DNA of 64,000 nucleotides from Sunxiuqinia rutila (GCF_050589705.1 NZ_JBNGOT010000015.1:60792-124791), one strand, 5' to 3'; counted from the stretch's first letter, positions 55,501 through 63,388 are shown. Numbers and translations are program-made. The notes: generated by a model from the sequence alone, not told the origin.

Positions 55501-55905
55501 TGGGAGCAGGCAGCTATTGGCTTGGCCGAACCATCAGCAGCCATGTACTACAACGACCAGCAACCGGATAAAATCTTTTACCAAGGTTTGGCTCTTCGCC
55601 AATTAGGCCGGATGGAAGAAGCCAACGGGCGTTTCAACAAGTTGCTGAAGTACGGTGAGAAACAACTGTTCATTCCTTTCAAAATGGACTATTTTGCCGT
55701 TTCCCTTCCCGACCTGCTCATCTTTGAAGATGACCTTCAAAAAAGGCACGAGTTGCACTGTCATTACCTGATGGGATTGGGGAACCTGGGACTGGGCAAC
55801 ATTGAAAAAGCACAACAAGCTTTTGATCTCATCCTGCAGTCCGACCCCATGCATATCGGAGCAATAACCAGTTTACAGTTAATCAAAAAAGGACTGCTAG
55901 CATGA
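52588..55905 (+). CDS. DUF5107 domain / tetratricopeptide repeat protein
   Basis: 1105-residue protein without signal peptide, so probably cytoplasmic. Residues ~35-340 form a DUF5107 domain with an aldose-1-epimerase/mutarotase-like flavour (YIKIMILPELGGRIQMAYDK, GLTGPWISGGIEFNWPQHHRP). From ~450 to the end it is made of TPR helices (NNAMGLWLLRRGQFAQAEPYFRQAVE, YNLGVCLRMQGKLDEAYDAF, AWYYMGNFWYGVRQHAEALKCWEQ, HRNLALAYYNKQQNPQAAKEALEKAF). ATG 52588 was chosen over a TTG at 52570 inside the leader hairpin region. Its stop overlaps the sulfatase start by 4 bp (ATGA), suggesting translational coupling. Such proteins recur in Bacteroidota sugar loci; activity unknown. Confidence 0.85.
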   Translation: MKNMNNTAKAWREQVIIPTYGIGKPEKNPMFLEKRVYQGSSGVVYPYPVIEKILDEKEDKVWNAIYLENQYIKIMILPELGGRIQMAYDKTKQRHFVYYNQVIKPALVGLTGPWISGGIEFNWPQHHRPTTYDPTDSCIEENEDGSVTVWCHELERMFRTKGMAGFTLYPDKAYLEIKVKLSNPTPHPQTFLWWANPAVKVNDDYQSVFPPDVNAVFDHGKRDVSSFPIATGTYYKVDYSAGVDISRYKNIPVPTSYMAITSKYNFVGGYENDSKGGLLHVADHHQSPGKKQWTWGNGDFGQAWDRNLTDEDGPYIELMCGVYTDNQPDFSWLQPYEEKSFKQYFMPYRDLGMVKNATKEAMLNLESENGTTRIRVYATANYPGAKICLKSSGKLIFEQTVDLSPETSFDTSIEATICPEDAYLSVTDSKGAILVDWKTEKEELKPVPDPAQAAKDPEDIHSIEQLYLRGLHLEQYRHATYCPTDYYLEALKREPGNVRNNNAMGLWLLRRGQFAQAEPYFRQAVETLTERNPNPYDGEPLYNLGVCLRMQGKLDEAYDAFFKATWNGAWQDSGFFQAAQIDAVRGDYEKALELCDRSLWRNWLNQKARHLKIALLRKLNKKEAALKLAEESLEMDRFSFGILYEKYLLLNDPTILEEMQALIRDNVHNYIEFSLNYGMAGFYSEAIDFISLYIDKHQAAYPMAWYLKGYYLLKSGQAEEAKAAFEKASQMQPDYCFPNKLEELLALQEAVTICPEDAKAWYYMGNFWYGVRQHAEALKCWEQSTTLDDSFPTVHRNLALAYYNKQQNPQAAKEALEKAFKLDTSDSRVLMELDQLYKKLGVPANERLSLLEKYPDLVDFRDDLYLERATLYNLLGQEEKALDLIMKRKFHPWEGGEGKVTGQYLFSHIELAKKAIKQGAFSEAIPLLEACFAYPHNLGEGKLAGAQENDINYWLGCAYAGMGETAKAQAAWEQAAIGLAEPSAAMYYNDQQPDKIFYQGLALRQLGRMEEANGRFNKLLKYGEKQLFIPFKMDYFAVSLPDLLIFEDDLQKRHELHCHYLMGLGNLGLGNIEKAQQAFDLILQSDPMHIGAITSLQLIKKGLLA

Positions 55906-57425
55906 TGACCAACCCCATACAATCAAAAGGAAACCTCCCAAAGAGCCTTCTCTTTGGGGGGCTTGCTGCACTTGGCATAATGCCACAGCAAGGAATTTCA
56001 GCAGAAAAAGGGAAAGAACAGCCCAATGTTATCGTCATACTGACTGATGATGTTGGCTACGGCGACTTGGGCTGCTATGGTGCTACCAAAGTAAAAACAC
56101 CCAACATTGACCAATTGGCAAGTGAAGGTATCCGCTTTACCAGTGCTTATGCACCGGCTTCAACCTGCACGCCCAGTCGTTTTTCACTCATTACCGGACA
56201 ATATGCCTGGCGTAAAAATGCAGGAATTTTGCCTGGCGATGCTCCCATGTTAATCAAACCGGATGAACTTACCCTGCCAGCTCTTATGCAAAAGCAAGGT
56301 TACACAACGGCTTGTGTGGGCAAGTGGCATCTGGGCTTAGGTGAAGGGAATCCGGATTTTAATCAGCAAATTAAACCGGGGCTGCAAACCATTGGTTTTG
56401 ACTATTCCTTCATCATTCCGGCAACCAATGACCGGGTGCCTTGCGTTTACCTGGAGAATGATCAGGTGGTTGGCCTTGAGGCCAATGATCCGATTCAGGT
56501 AAGTTTTAAAGGACCTGTTGGCAACTGGCCTACCGGGAAAGAGCATCCGGAGCTACTCAAGCTCATGTACCTGCACGGTCACGATCAAACCATTGTGAAT
56601 GGCATCAGCCGGATTGGCTACATGACCGGTGGAAAGAATGCCCTTTGGGTGGATGAGCACATGTCGGAAGACATAACCAGCAAAGCCGTTGAGTTTATTC
56701 AAAAGAATAAAGATCAAGCCTTCTTCCTATACTTTGCACCACATACCATCCACGAACCACGCGTGCCCAATGCTCAGTTTAAAGGCTCGAGTGAGTGCGG
56801 GGTTTATGGCGATGTGTTGCAGGAAATGGACTGGTCAGTTGGTCAAATCATGCAAGCCCTTAAAGAAAACGGGCTTGACGAAAATACGCTGGTTATTTTC
56901 TCCAGCGATAATGGTCCCCGTGTAGAAGAAGGCTACCGGGATGGCGGTTTAGCCAATTTGAATGGCCATGATCCGGCCGGCGGGTTGCGTGGCGGAAAGT
57001 ATACCTTATTTGAAGGCGGAACACGAATGCCATTGATCTCACGATGGAAAGGAACCATCAAACCCGGAACATCGGACGCTATTCTTGGTTACATTGACCT
57101 TTTCGCCTCGTTTGCAGAGTTGACCCACTACAAGCTTGAAAAAGGAGAAGCCCCGGATAGCCGGACTGCACTGGATGTTATTCTGGGAAAACGCAGCAAA
57201 ACGCGCCACAATGAAGTGCTCACTCAAAATAATTCCGGCACCAATGCGATCCGAAAAGGCGATTGGAAATTCATTCCTCAACAAAAAGGGACATCCCAGC
57301 CAATGCTTTTTAACTTGAAGCAAGATGTTGCTGAGACCACCAATTTAAGCGAGCAGTACCCCAAAAAGGTGGAAGAATTTGAGACCATTCTGGAAACAGT
57401 AAAACAAGGGAAAGGCTACCGGTAA
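55902..57425 (+). CDS. Sulfatase, formylglycine type (family S1)
   Basis: 507-residue sulfatase, last gene of the porter/glycosidase operon. The hydrophobic N-terminal segment (LLFGGLAALGIMPQQGISA) is a likely signal peptide. The signature CTPSRFSLITGQ puts the formylglycine Cys at residue 89. TDDVGYGDLGCYG and FSSDNGP bind metal. It is a paralogue of the sulfatase at 11434-12975 (shared ILPGDAPMLI, ATNDRVP, VVGLEANDP). Overlaps the DUF5107 stop codon by 4 bp. A second ATG at 55905 is an alternative start. Position of sulfate removed unknown. Confidence 0.92.
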   Translation: MMTNPIQSKGNLPKSLLFGGLAALGIMPQQGISAEKGKEQPNVIVILTDDVGYGDLGCYGATKVKTPNIDQLASEGIRFTSAYAPASTCTPSRFSLITGQYAWRKNAGILPGDAPMLIKPDELTLPALMQKQGYTTACVGKWHLGLGEGNPDFNQQIKPGLQTIGFDYSFIIPATNDRVPCVYLENDQVVGLEANDPIQVSFKGPVGNWPTGKEHPELLKLMYLHGHDQTIVNGISRIGYMTGGKNALWVDEHMSEDITSKAVEFIQKNKDQAFFLYFAPHTIHEPRVPNAQFKGSSECGVYGDVLQEMDWSVGQIMQALKENGLDENTLVIFSSDNGPRVEEGYRDGGLANLNGHDPAGGLRGGKYTLFEGGTRMPLISRWKGTIKPGTSDAILGYIDLFASFAELTHYKLEKGEAPDSRTALDVILGKRSKTRHNEVLTQNNSGTNAIRKGDWKFIPQQKGTSQPMLFNLKQDVAETTNLSEQYPKKVEEFETILETVKQGKGYR

Positions 57426-57490
57426 ACACTGGCAAGCGAGGCCAATCAACAGGCAATAAAGCCGCCATTTACGATTGATCAGCAGCAATA

Positions 57491-57529
57491 AAAAAGGGAG
57501 CATTAGTTAAATAACTGATGCTCCCTTTT
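57491..57529. terminator. Bidirectional terminator between convergent genes
   Basis: AAAAAGGGAGCAT with ATGCTCCCTTTT, plus inner AGTTA/TAACT, around AA. A run on one side and T run on the other; it ends both the sulfatase operon (plus) and the GH29 gene (minus). Confidence 0.85.
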
Positions 57530-57534
57530 CCGTT

Positions 57535-58620
57535 TTACAGCTTAATGTGCTTTTTTAGTTCCAGCAACAACGCCACATCTTGATCTCTTAGCCGCCCTTC
57601 GCGATTGGGCGGACAATTCAAGATCAGAATGTTATCCTGCGCTGTCGCTTGCTCGTACAGCTTTACCAACTCATCAATCGATTTAAACATGGTATCTGTT
57701 GTGTTGTAAAACCAACGCTGACTAATACATACCGTAGATTCCCACGGCATGTAATACCTTTTGCCATCATGCGTAAATACCTTCGGGTCATTCGCCACCG
57801 GCAAGTACGGATCGCCCAGGCGGAAATCGCTGGGGAAATAGCGAATGGGGTATCCTTCTTTTTGATCCTTTGGATATACGGGGTGATGATCGGGATTTTC
57901 GGGCAGCCCAATTGTCCAGTTGATTCCTACCTGACATTGTGGCTCGCGCGATTTGATTGTTTGGTATATTTCCTTCAAAGGCCATCGATGATTTGCCTTA
58001 GTCCATCCACCATCAAACCAAAATTCAACAACAGGGGTGTATTTCTCTGTTATGTCCATCAACTCATTTAGCTGATTAATCATGTAGGTATTATACGATT
58101 TATCAAGAAGCGTATTTTCATTGTATAACTGGGGGTGTTTATCATTCAGATAACCATTCCCATTTTCCTTTCGATCCCACAGCGAATAGTACAAGCCCAG
58201 GCCGATATCGTATTTCTGACACGCTTTGGCTACGGCTTCAACAACATTCGTGGTGTTCCCCGAATTCGCCACATCGTACTCGGTATATTCGCTATCCCAC
58301 AGGCAAAAGCCATCATGGTGCTTCGTAATCAGGATCACATATTTCATTCCGGCATCTTTGGCCGTTTTAATCCATTGGTCCGCATCAATGGCTGTTGGTT
58401 GATACGATTCAACAGGCTTCGATCCATCCGTCCATTCCATGTCATGAAACGTATTGATTCCGAAATGGATGAACATGCCATACTTCCGTTCTATTTGCTC
58501 AAGTTGTTGTTTATTGGGCTTTTCAGAAGGAACAGGCCATACGTCTTTCAAAGATTTCTGCCCCAAACTGGCTGTTGCTGCAACCAGAACAGTGCAAAGT
58601 GTAAACAAGATTCGTTTCAT
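57535..58620 (-). CDS. GH29 alpha-L-fucosidase
   Basis: 361-residue secreted glycoside hydrolase (signal peptide ending ATASLGQ). GH29 marks: RKYGMFIHFGINTFHDMEW, YVILITKHHDGFCLWDS, LGLYYSLWDR, and VVEFWFDGG with the predicted nucleophile Asp203. It is a short, catalytic-domain-only form without C-terminal beta or F5/8 domains. It removes terminal alpha-L-fucose from glycans. Encoded 11 bp after the GH95 gene on the same strand, forming a two-gene deglycosylation operon. Linkage preference cannot be read. Confidence 0.93.
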   Translation of the reverse strand: MKRILFTLCTVLVAATASLGQKSLKDVWPVPSEKPNKQQLEQIERKYGMFIHFGINTFHDMEWTDGSKPVESYQPTAIDADQWIKTAKDAGMKYVILITKHHDGFCLWDSEYTEYDVANSGNTTNVVEAVAKACQKYDIGLGLYYSLWDRKENGNGYLNDKHPQLYNENTLLDKSYNTYMINQLNELMDITEKYTPVVEFWFDGGWTKANHRWPLKEIYQTIKSREPQCQVGINWTIGLPENPDHHPVYPKDQKEGYPIRYFPSDFRLGDPYLPVANDPKVFTHDGKRYYMPWESTVCISQRWFYNTTDTMFKSIDELVKLYEQATAQDNILILNCPPNREGRLRDQDVALLLELKKHIKL

Positions 58621-58631
58621 CGTCAGGTAGA

Positions 58632-61037
58632 TTAATTCATTAATTGCATGTTTGAATCCAAGCGATAGCTTTGTCCTTTCTTCGTTTGCTCCAGCTCAAT
58701 CATTTGATCTCCATACTTCAGTTTTACCGGCAAGCCATTCAGCGATGTTATTGTTGCCTGGGTCAATTGACCGTTTTGCCAATCAATATCCACAATGAAG
58801 CCACCCCGTGCTTTTAATCCTTCAACTTTACCGGTTGCCCAAGCTGAAGGTAAGGCTGGCAACAAATCGATATACCCCGCATGACTTTGCAGTAGCATTT
58901 CGGCAATACCGGCCGTTGAACCAAAATTGGCATCCATCTGGAATGGTGGATGTTGCCCGAATAAGTTTGGAGAAGTACTCTTGGCCAATACCGTGTTCAA
59001 GCTTTCCTTCGCTTTGTCTCCATCATGCAGACGCGCATATTGATTAATCAACCAGGCAGCACTCCAGCCCGTGTGCCCTCCTCCATTGGCAATGCGATGA
59101 TCCAAGGACTTACGAGCTGCTTCCATCAACTCGGGAGCGCTTTCAAAGTTAATCTGAGCCCCCGGATGCATAGCAAACAAATGCGAAATATGGCGATGCC
59201 CAGGCTCAACCTCCGAAAACTCTTCGGCCCACTCCATCAATCGACCATCCGACCCCACTTTTGATCCGGCCAGTTTTGCTTGTGCTTTTGCTACTTTGCC
59301 TACCAGTTCCTTTTCAATGCCTAAAATCTGCGAAGCGTGAACGTAATCGGCAAACAACTGCCAGATTACTTGCTGGTCGTGCGTTGGCCCCATGCTAATC
59401 TGGCTGCGGCTTCCATCAGGGGCAATAAACGTATTCTCCGGCGATACAGCCGGACCTGACACCAGTTTCCCGGTTTCTTGATCTTCAACCAGCCAATCCA
59501 GGTAAAATAAGACTGAACCTTCAAGTACGGGATATAGGCGCTTTAAGAAAGCCTCATCTCCGGTAAAAGCATAATGCTCAAAAATATGGGTACTGATCCA
59601 GGCACCACCACCAGAGTGCAAGCCCCAGCTGGCCATTTCTCCCGGCGAGGTATAGCCCCAAACGTTTGAAACCGGATGAACCACCCAGCCATTCATCTGG
59701 TATTGAACTTGGGCTGTTTTTTCTCCCGGCTCCGAGATCATTTCAATAAAATCAAACAAGGGCAGGTGCATTTCCGAAAGGTTGGTCACCTCTACCGGCC
59801 AGTAATTCATTTGCACATTCACATCGGTATGGTAATCGCCATTCCAGGGCGTTTGGATTTTGTTGGCCCAAAGACCTTGCAAGTTGGCCGGCAAAGTTCC
59901 GGAACGTGAGGATGCAATCATCAGGTAACGACCATATTGAAACAACAACTCAGCCAGGTGGGGATCATTTTTTGTTTCCTTGAAGGCCGCCAATCGCTCA
60001 TCCGTTGGAATAGCGTCCAGCTCTTCCGGTGTAATGTCCAAACTCACCCGGTTAAAATAGCTTTGATATTCATCCAGGTGGGCTTGTTTCAATTTCTGAT
60101 AACTCTTTTCAGAAGCGGCTTGAAGTCGCTGGCTCGTTAAGGCAACATAGTCGCGCCCTTTAAAGATGGGATAATCCAACACATAATCGGTTGATGCTGC
60201 TAACAGAAGTGTTACTTCGTCGGCATCCTTAACCGTCAACCCATCATCGCCAGAGCTAACTGTTCCTCCGTCAGTAATGGCTTTTAAGCGAGCCATGTAG
60301 TGCAAGTTTTCGCCTCCCTTACCATCACTAAGGGCTCCGCTCATGATCAACTCATCGCCTTCAGCGTAGGTTTTAAAACGCTCCGGACGATCCAGTTCAC
60401 AGCTAAAAGAAAGCTGTCCGGGTTTGTCTGCTGTTAAACGAACAACCATCACCTGATCAGGTTGACTAACGAAAACTTCGCGTTGGAAAGTCACCCCATC
60501 CTGAACGTAAGTCACGCGGGCAATCGCATCCGTTAAATCCAACTCACGATAATAGCTTTCATAGGGCAGCTTTTTGTCAAAGTCGATGCGTAAATCGCCC
60601 AGTGTTTGGAAACATCCAAAAGGGACTTCTGCCCCATTGCCATGCCCGGTCCCTTTCCCTTGACAGATTTGGGTCTGGTTGGTTAATGCGGTCGCCTCTT
60701 TGTACTTTCCATCATTCAACAAACCACGAATCTCACCGAGGTATTTACTCGCCTCCGGGTTGTCATTTTCATCCACACTTCCCGACCACATGCTCTCTTC
60801 ACTTAGCTGAATGCGCTCCTGGTGAACATCGCCAAAAACCATGGCACCCAGGGAGCCATTTCCCAACGGTAAGGCACTTAACCATTGAGGATCATCTTTC
60901 CATCCATTGGGATCATCGGCAACCGTAGCATCTGCCGGTTGATCGTACCAAATTTTAACAGGCTCTTTCTGCGGCTTCGTACAGGAAACACAGAGCAGGA
61001 AAACGAGTAGTGTAAAAACATTCATTGAGTTTTTCAT
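58632..61037 (-). CDS. GH95 alpha-L-fucosidase/alpha-L-galactosidase (lipoprotein)
   Basis: 801-residue lipoprotein (LLCVSC leader, Cys 19). GH95 layout: N-terminal beta domain (IWYDQPADATVADDPNGWKDDPQWLSALPLGNGSLGAMVFGDVHQERIQL), helical linker, (alpha/alpha)6 barrel with TDVNVQMNYWPVEV and PAVSPENTF, whose Glu534 is the likely catalytic acid, then a C-terminal beta domain. The family includes 1,2-alpha-L-fucosidase and alpha-L-galactosidase; the two differ by subtle residues, so I do not choose. Cotranscribed with the GH29 gene. A candidate promoter box TATATTTG lies upstream at 61173-61180 (minus sense). Confidence 0.93.
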   Translation of the reverse strand: MKNSMNVFTLLVFLLCVSCTKPQKEPVKIWYDQPADATVADDPNGWKDDPQWLSALPLGNGSLGAMVFGDVHQERIQLSEESMWSGSVDENDNPEASKYLGEIRGLLNDGKYKEATALTNQTQICQGKGTGHGNGAEVPFGCFQTLGDLRIDFDKKLPYESYYRELDLTDAIARVTYVQDGVTFQREVFVSQPDQVMVVRLTADKPGQLSFSCELDRPERFKTYAEGDELIMSGALSDGKGGENLHYMARLKAITDGGTVSSGDDGLTVKDADEVTLLLAASTDYVLDYPIFKGRDYVALTSQRLQAASEKSYQKLKQAHLDEYQSYFNRVSLDITPEELDAIPTDERLAAFKETKNDPHLAELLFQYGRYLMIASSRSGTLPANLQGLWANKIQTPWNGDYHTDVNVQMNYWPVEVTNLSEMHLPLFDFIEMISEPGEKTAQVQYQMNGWVVHPVSNVWGYTSPGEMASWGLHSGGGAWISTHIFEHYAFTGDEAFLKRLYPVLEGSVLFYLDWLVEDQETGKLVSGPAVSPENTFIAPDGSRSQISMGPTHDQQVIWQLFADYVHASQILGIEKELVGKVAKAQAKLAGSKVGSDGRLMEWAEEFSEVEPGHRHISHLFAMHPGAQINFESAPELMEAARKSLDHRIANGGGHTGWSAAWLINQYARLHDGDKAKESLNTVLAKSTSPNLFGQHPPFQMDANFGSTAGIAEMLLQSHAGYIDLLPALPSAWATGKVEGLKARGGFIVDIDWQNGQLTQATITSLNGLPVKLKYGDQMIELEQTKKGQSYRLDSNMQLMN

Positions 61038-61172
61038 AAGTAGTAGTAATAATAATCGATTGTTTGATTTTCAGATTTTATACATTTATCGTGTATGGGT
61101 TTTGATTCAATTACCTGGCATTCGTCTGACCACGCTTTGCCCCTTCTGGAGCAACTAACAGCAAGAACTGTT

Positions 61173-61180
61173 CAAATATA
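61173..61180 (-). promoter_or_regulatory. Possible -7 box for the GH95-GH29 operon
   Basis: In minus sense the bases read TATATTTG, an exact TAnnTTTG, about 135 bp before the GH95 ATG. No convincing TTTG -33 box was seen at the right distance, so this is weak. Confidence 0.3.
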
Positions 61181-61189
61181 AAACGCACT

Positions 61190-61222
61190 CAAGCATTTCG
61201 CTACGCGCAGCTCGAATGCTTA
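61190..61222 (-). terminator. Hairpin downstream of the cassette gene at 61241
   Basis: Arms AAGCATT and AATGCTT, extendable by TCG/CGA with a bulge, with loop CTACGCGCAGCT. In minus sense it lies ~20 bp after the stop codon and is followed by GAGTGCGTTTT, so it may be a weak terminator or part of the cassette end. Confidence 0.4.
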
Positions 61223-61226
61223 ATTA

Positions 61227-61242
61227 TTATAGGGTGTTTTTT
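61227..61242. repeat. Cassette-end motif, copy 1
   Basis: TTATAGGGTGTTTTTT overlaps the 3' end of the gene at 61241. It matches TTATGGGGTGTTTTTT at 62173-62188, at the 3' end of the next gene, in 15 of 16 bases. Confidence 0.55.
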
Positions 61243-62038
61243 ATATTCTATTCGTTTTCAATATATTATTAGGATATATTTTTGTCAATAATTTGAAAAG
61301 TAATTTATCATCTGTAATTATCTGATTTTGGTATTTGTATAGATAAATCAAATGGTTTAAATCTAAATAGTCATTCTTCCCTGGAATGTTTTTAAAAGAT
61401 ATTTTTTCGTCAATATAAAAAGCAGTTACAATTAAGTAAATATCAATAGAATTATCGTATGCAGAGTAAATTTCTGATTTTGACTTTCTACTTTGATTTG
61501 GTAAATTTCTAAAAATAATACCAGCATAAAAGTCAACAATTTTAGTTTTAAGAAGATTTAAATTTTCTTGAGTCCATCTTTCATTAAATTGTTGAATTAA
61601 TTTCTTTATTCCAGAGTCTGGGAAGCGATTAAAAATCACTTTTCTAAATTCAATATTCGCGTTTTTGTCATACTGTTTGACAAACTCCCAAACATCAAAT
61701 AAATAATTCAATTTAATTGTACTCTCCATATTATTGTAGTCTTTGACTGTATCAATGATTCGGATTATCATCATGATTTTTTCCAAAATTTCCGAGTTAT
61801 TATAATCTATTCCGAATGCATTATAAATTTTCAGTTCGGGAAGAGTCAGATCTGTTTTAATTTGGCTTCTAATTATCTTCTTAATAATTGATTTTCTCAA
61901 TTTAAATGATTCATCGTCACTAATTCCCGAAATAATTTCAAGTAACGATAATATCGAAGTGTACTTATCCGATATAAAGCTCTCTTCAGTCAGTTGTGAT
62001 GCAAATCTTCTTAGCGAATTTGTTTCTAAATATCTCAT
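61241..62038 (-). CDS. AT-rich accessory gene, unknown; faint PIN-like C-terminus
   Basis: 265-residue, Ile/Lys/Asn-rich protein without signal peptide. I do not recognise the family. The body is helical (SILSLLEIISGISDDESFKLRKSIIKK). Near the C-terminus NDYLDLNHLIYLYKYQNQIITDDKLL recalls a pattern of PIN-fold-like nucleases/toxins (an Asp near His, then TDDK), but the match is weak. Base composition and codon use differ from the glycosidase genes to the left, which suggests transfer. It carries the shared cassette-end motif at its 3' end. Confidence 0.65.
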   Translation of the reverse strand: MRYLETNSLRRFASQLTEESFISDKYTSILSLLEIISGISDDESFKLRKSIIKKIIRSQIKTDLTLPELKIYNAFGIDYNNSEILEKIMMIIRIIDTVKDYNNMESTIKLNYLFDVWEFVKQYDKNANIEFRKVIFNRFPDSGIKKLIQQFNERWTQENLNLLKTKIVDFYAGIIFRNLPNQSRKSKSEIYSAYDNSIDIYLIVTAFYIDEKISFKNIPGKNDYLDLNHLIYLYKYQNQIITDDKLLFKLLTKIYPNNILKTNRI

Positions 62039-62131
62039 TACTTGTTAAATGTACAGATTCAGATTACCCCAATGGTCATATGCAAGTTGTCGTTGCGGAT
62101 TTCGGAGAGCGTTCCTGTACAAAGGACACGG

Positions 62132-62698
62132 AACTACGAAACGAGAATCCTAGCCAGCCATATTACAATGTGTTATGGGGTGTTTTTTTTCAATTTAATC
62201 GCTACTAAGAAATTTACAGAAACGATCTTGTCATTCTGTTTTGCAGGTTCCCAATCTGGCATTAAATAAATCACTCTCTTGATTTCTTCTCCAATTGGTG
62301 TTGAATCGATGTTGGTTCTACGTCCAAAATAGTTCTCAAAAACACAGAGGTTTTCAACATGTCCTTTTGCATTAATATGCAACATCGCATGAATTGGATT
62401 ACTCGTAATTTCCTTAGCCTCTGGCAAATTAACATTATCCTGAATAAACGTATTCATCGCGTCCTCTCCTCCAGGATATTTCGGGACTTCGGTTACCATT
62501 ACAGCAGGAATACTTCCATCGGCAATGGAATCGCAAAAAGATTTGATAGTCGTTACACTTTGCCCCTTGGTTATTGTGACAAAACAAGCAACTATGAGCA
62601 TTAAAATTATTTTTTTCATATTTCAGGTGTTAGTGATCTTAGCTCAAAATGCCCCATAACGGAGGTGGTGGATGAGATCGGATTCCTGTTTCGCAGTT
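62132..62698. repeat. Inverted-repeat pair enclosing the TonB-like gene
   Basis: Left block 62132-62150 reads AACTACGAAACGAGAATCC, and 62172-62180 reads GTTATGGGG. On the right, in reverse complement, 62680-62698 reads AACTGCGAAACAGGAATCC and 62652-62660 reads GTTATGGGG. The spacing between the two blocks is 21 and 19 bp. So the gene at 62173-62619 lies inside a ~48-bp imperfect inverted repeat and its stop codon lies within one copy of CCCCATAAC. The outer left spacer (62066-62181) can itself fold (ACCCCA/TGGGGT; GTTCC/GGAAC). Confidence 0.65.
62173..62619 (-). CDS. TonB C-terminal domain-like exported protein
   Basis: 148-residue exported protein (signal peptide ending TITKGQS). The body looks like a stand-alone TonB C-terminal-type domain: VPKYPGGEDAMNTFIQDNVNLPEAKE, IHAMLHINAKGHVENLCVFENYFG, and IKRVIYLMPDWEPAKQNDKIVSVNFLVAIKL. 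Bacteroidota carry many such short proteins; there is no membrane-anchored TonB linker, so energy transduction is doubtful. Enclosed by inverted repeats, with the stop codon in the repeat, as in a mobile cassette. Confidence 0.8.
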   Translation of the reverse strand: MKKIILMLIVACFVTITKGQSVTTIKSFCDSIADGSIPAVMVTEVPKYPGGEDAMNTFIQDNVNLPEAKEITSNPIHAMLHINAKGHVENLCVFENYFGRRTNIDSTPIGEEIKRVIYLMPDWEPAKQNDKIVSVNFLVAIKLKKNTP

Positions 62699-62753
62699 GG
62701 CATACCACCGAACCCCGCCCTGCAATATCTACATTGTTACCATTTCATTGTTC

Positions 62754-63110
62754 TTATTTTTCCAGATGTTCTTTTAGTTCCTCTCTCAGTTTGTGAAAAT
62801 ATTCAAGTTTTTGAGCGATTATTTCTTTCTCTGATAGTCGTTTGCGTATTGTAGTTGGTGTATCAAAATCATCTGAAATTATTTCTATTGAAATTATATC
62901 CCCTTTGTTTAAGCTATTACGATGCCAATCAACGTGTTCATTGGTATCTGAATTTAATCCCCCAATTGAAATATCTAATTCTTCCGAATCATCATTTTTT
63001 CGTCTAACAGAATTAAGTATACAGGAAACAACCGAGTTGGCATTTTCAAATCCTGCTCTACAAATAATTTCATCATTTATACAAACCTTAAAGCCAAATA
63101 TTTTTTTCAT
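62754..63110 (-). CDS. Small accessory protein, unknown
   Basis: 118-residue protein starting MKKIFGFKVCINDEII; a Met four codons upstream (63122) is an alternative start. No signal peptide or membrane segment. The first ~85 residues look beta-rich (DIISIEIISDDFDTP) and the C-terminus is a charged helix (EKEIIAQKLEYFHKLREELKEHL), likely a coiled coil. No family recognised. AT-rich like its neighbours, on the same strand and 33 bp downstream of the small membrane protein gene, so the two may form one cassette. Confidence 0.6.
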   Translation of the reverse strand: MKKIFGFKVCINDEIICRAGFENANSVVSCILNSVRRKNDDSEELDISIGGLNSDTNEHVDWHRNSLNKGDIISIEIISDDFDTPTTIRKRLSEKEIIAQKLEYFHKLREELKEHLEK

Positions 63111-63142
63111 ATTCAATCTCATTTTGAGGGATTCTCAATGTA

Positions 63143-63388
63143 TTATTCAATTATTATTCTCAAAATATAAAGAAGCACTGCAACTGTAATAGATGCCCTT
63201 AGGATATTAAAAAGTATTTTAGGAATCAATACTTTGATACTATTTACTATCCCCATTGAGGCAAGCATTACAAAAAGAAAATAGTCTTGACCTTTTTGCC
63301 AGAAATATATTGATGATGATATAAATACGATTGAAAATACTAACCAAAAAATGTCAATCTTTTTTATCGCTGAATTTGCTAGATTCAT
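63143..63388 (-). CDS. Small integral membrane protein, unknown
   Basis: 81-residue protein with two to three hydrophobic segments (FWLVFSIVFISSSIYFW, YFLFVMLASMGIVNSI, ASITVAVLLYILRIII), so an inner-membrane protein. No recognised family. Precedes the 118-residue gene and may be cotranscribed with it. Real status is supported by the membrane-protein pattern, modestly. Confidence 0.55.
   Translation of the reverse strand: MNLANSAIKKIDIFWLVFSIVFISSSIYFWQKGQDYFLFVMLASMGIVNSIKVLIPKILFNILRASITVAVLLYILRIIIE

Noticed and set aside
62041..62760. Classical integron attC sites
   Set aside because: No exact RYYYAAC...GTTRRRY pair and no integrase in the window; reported only as attC-like in shape.
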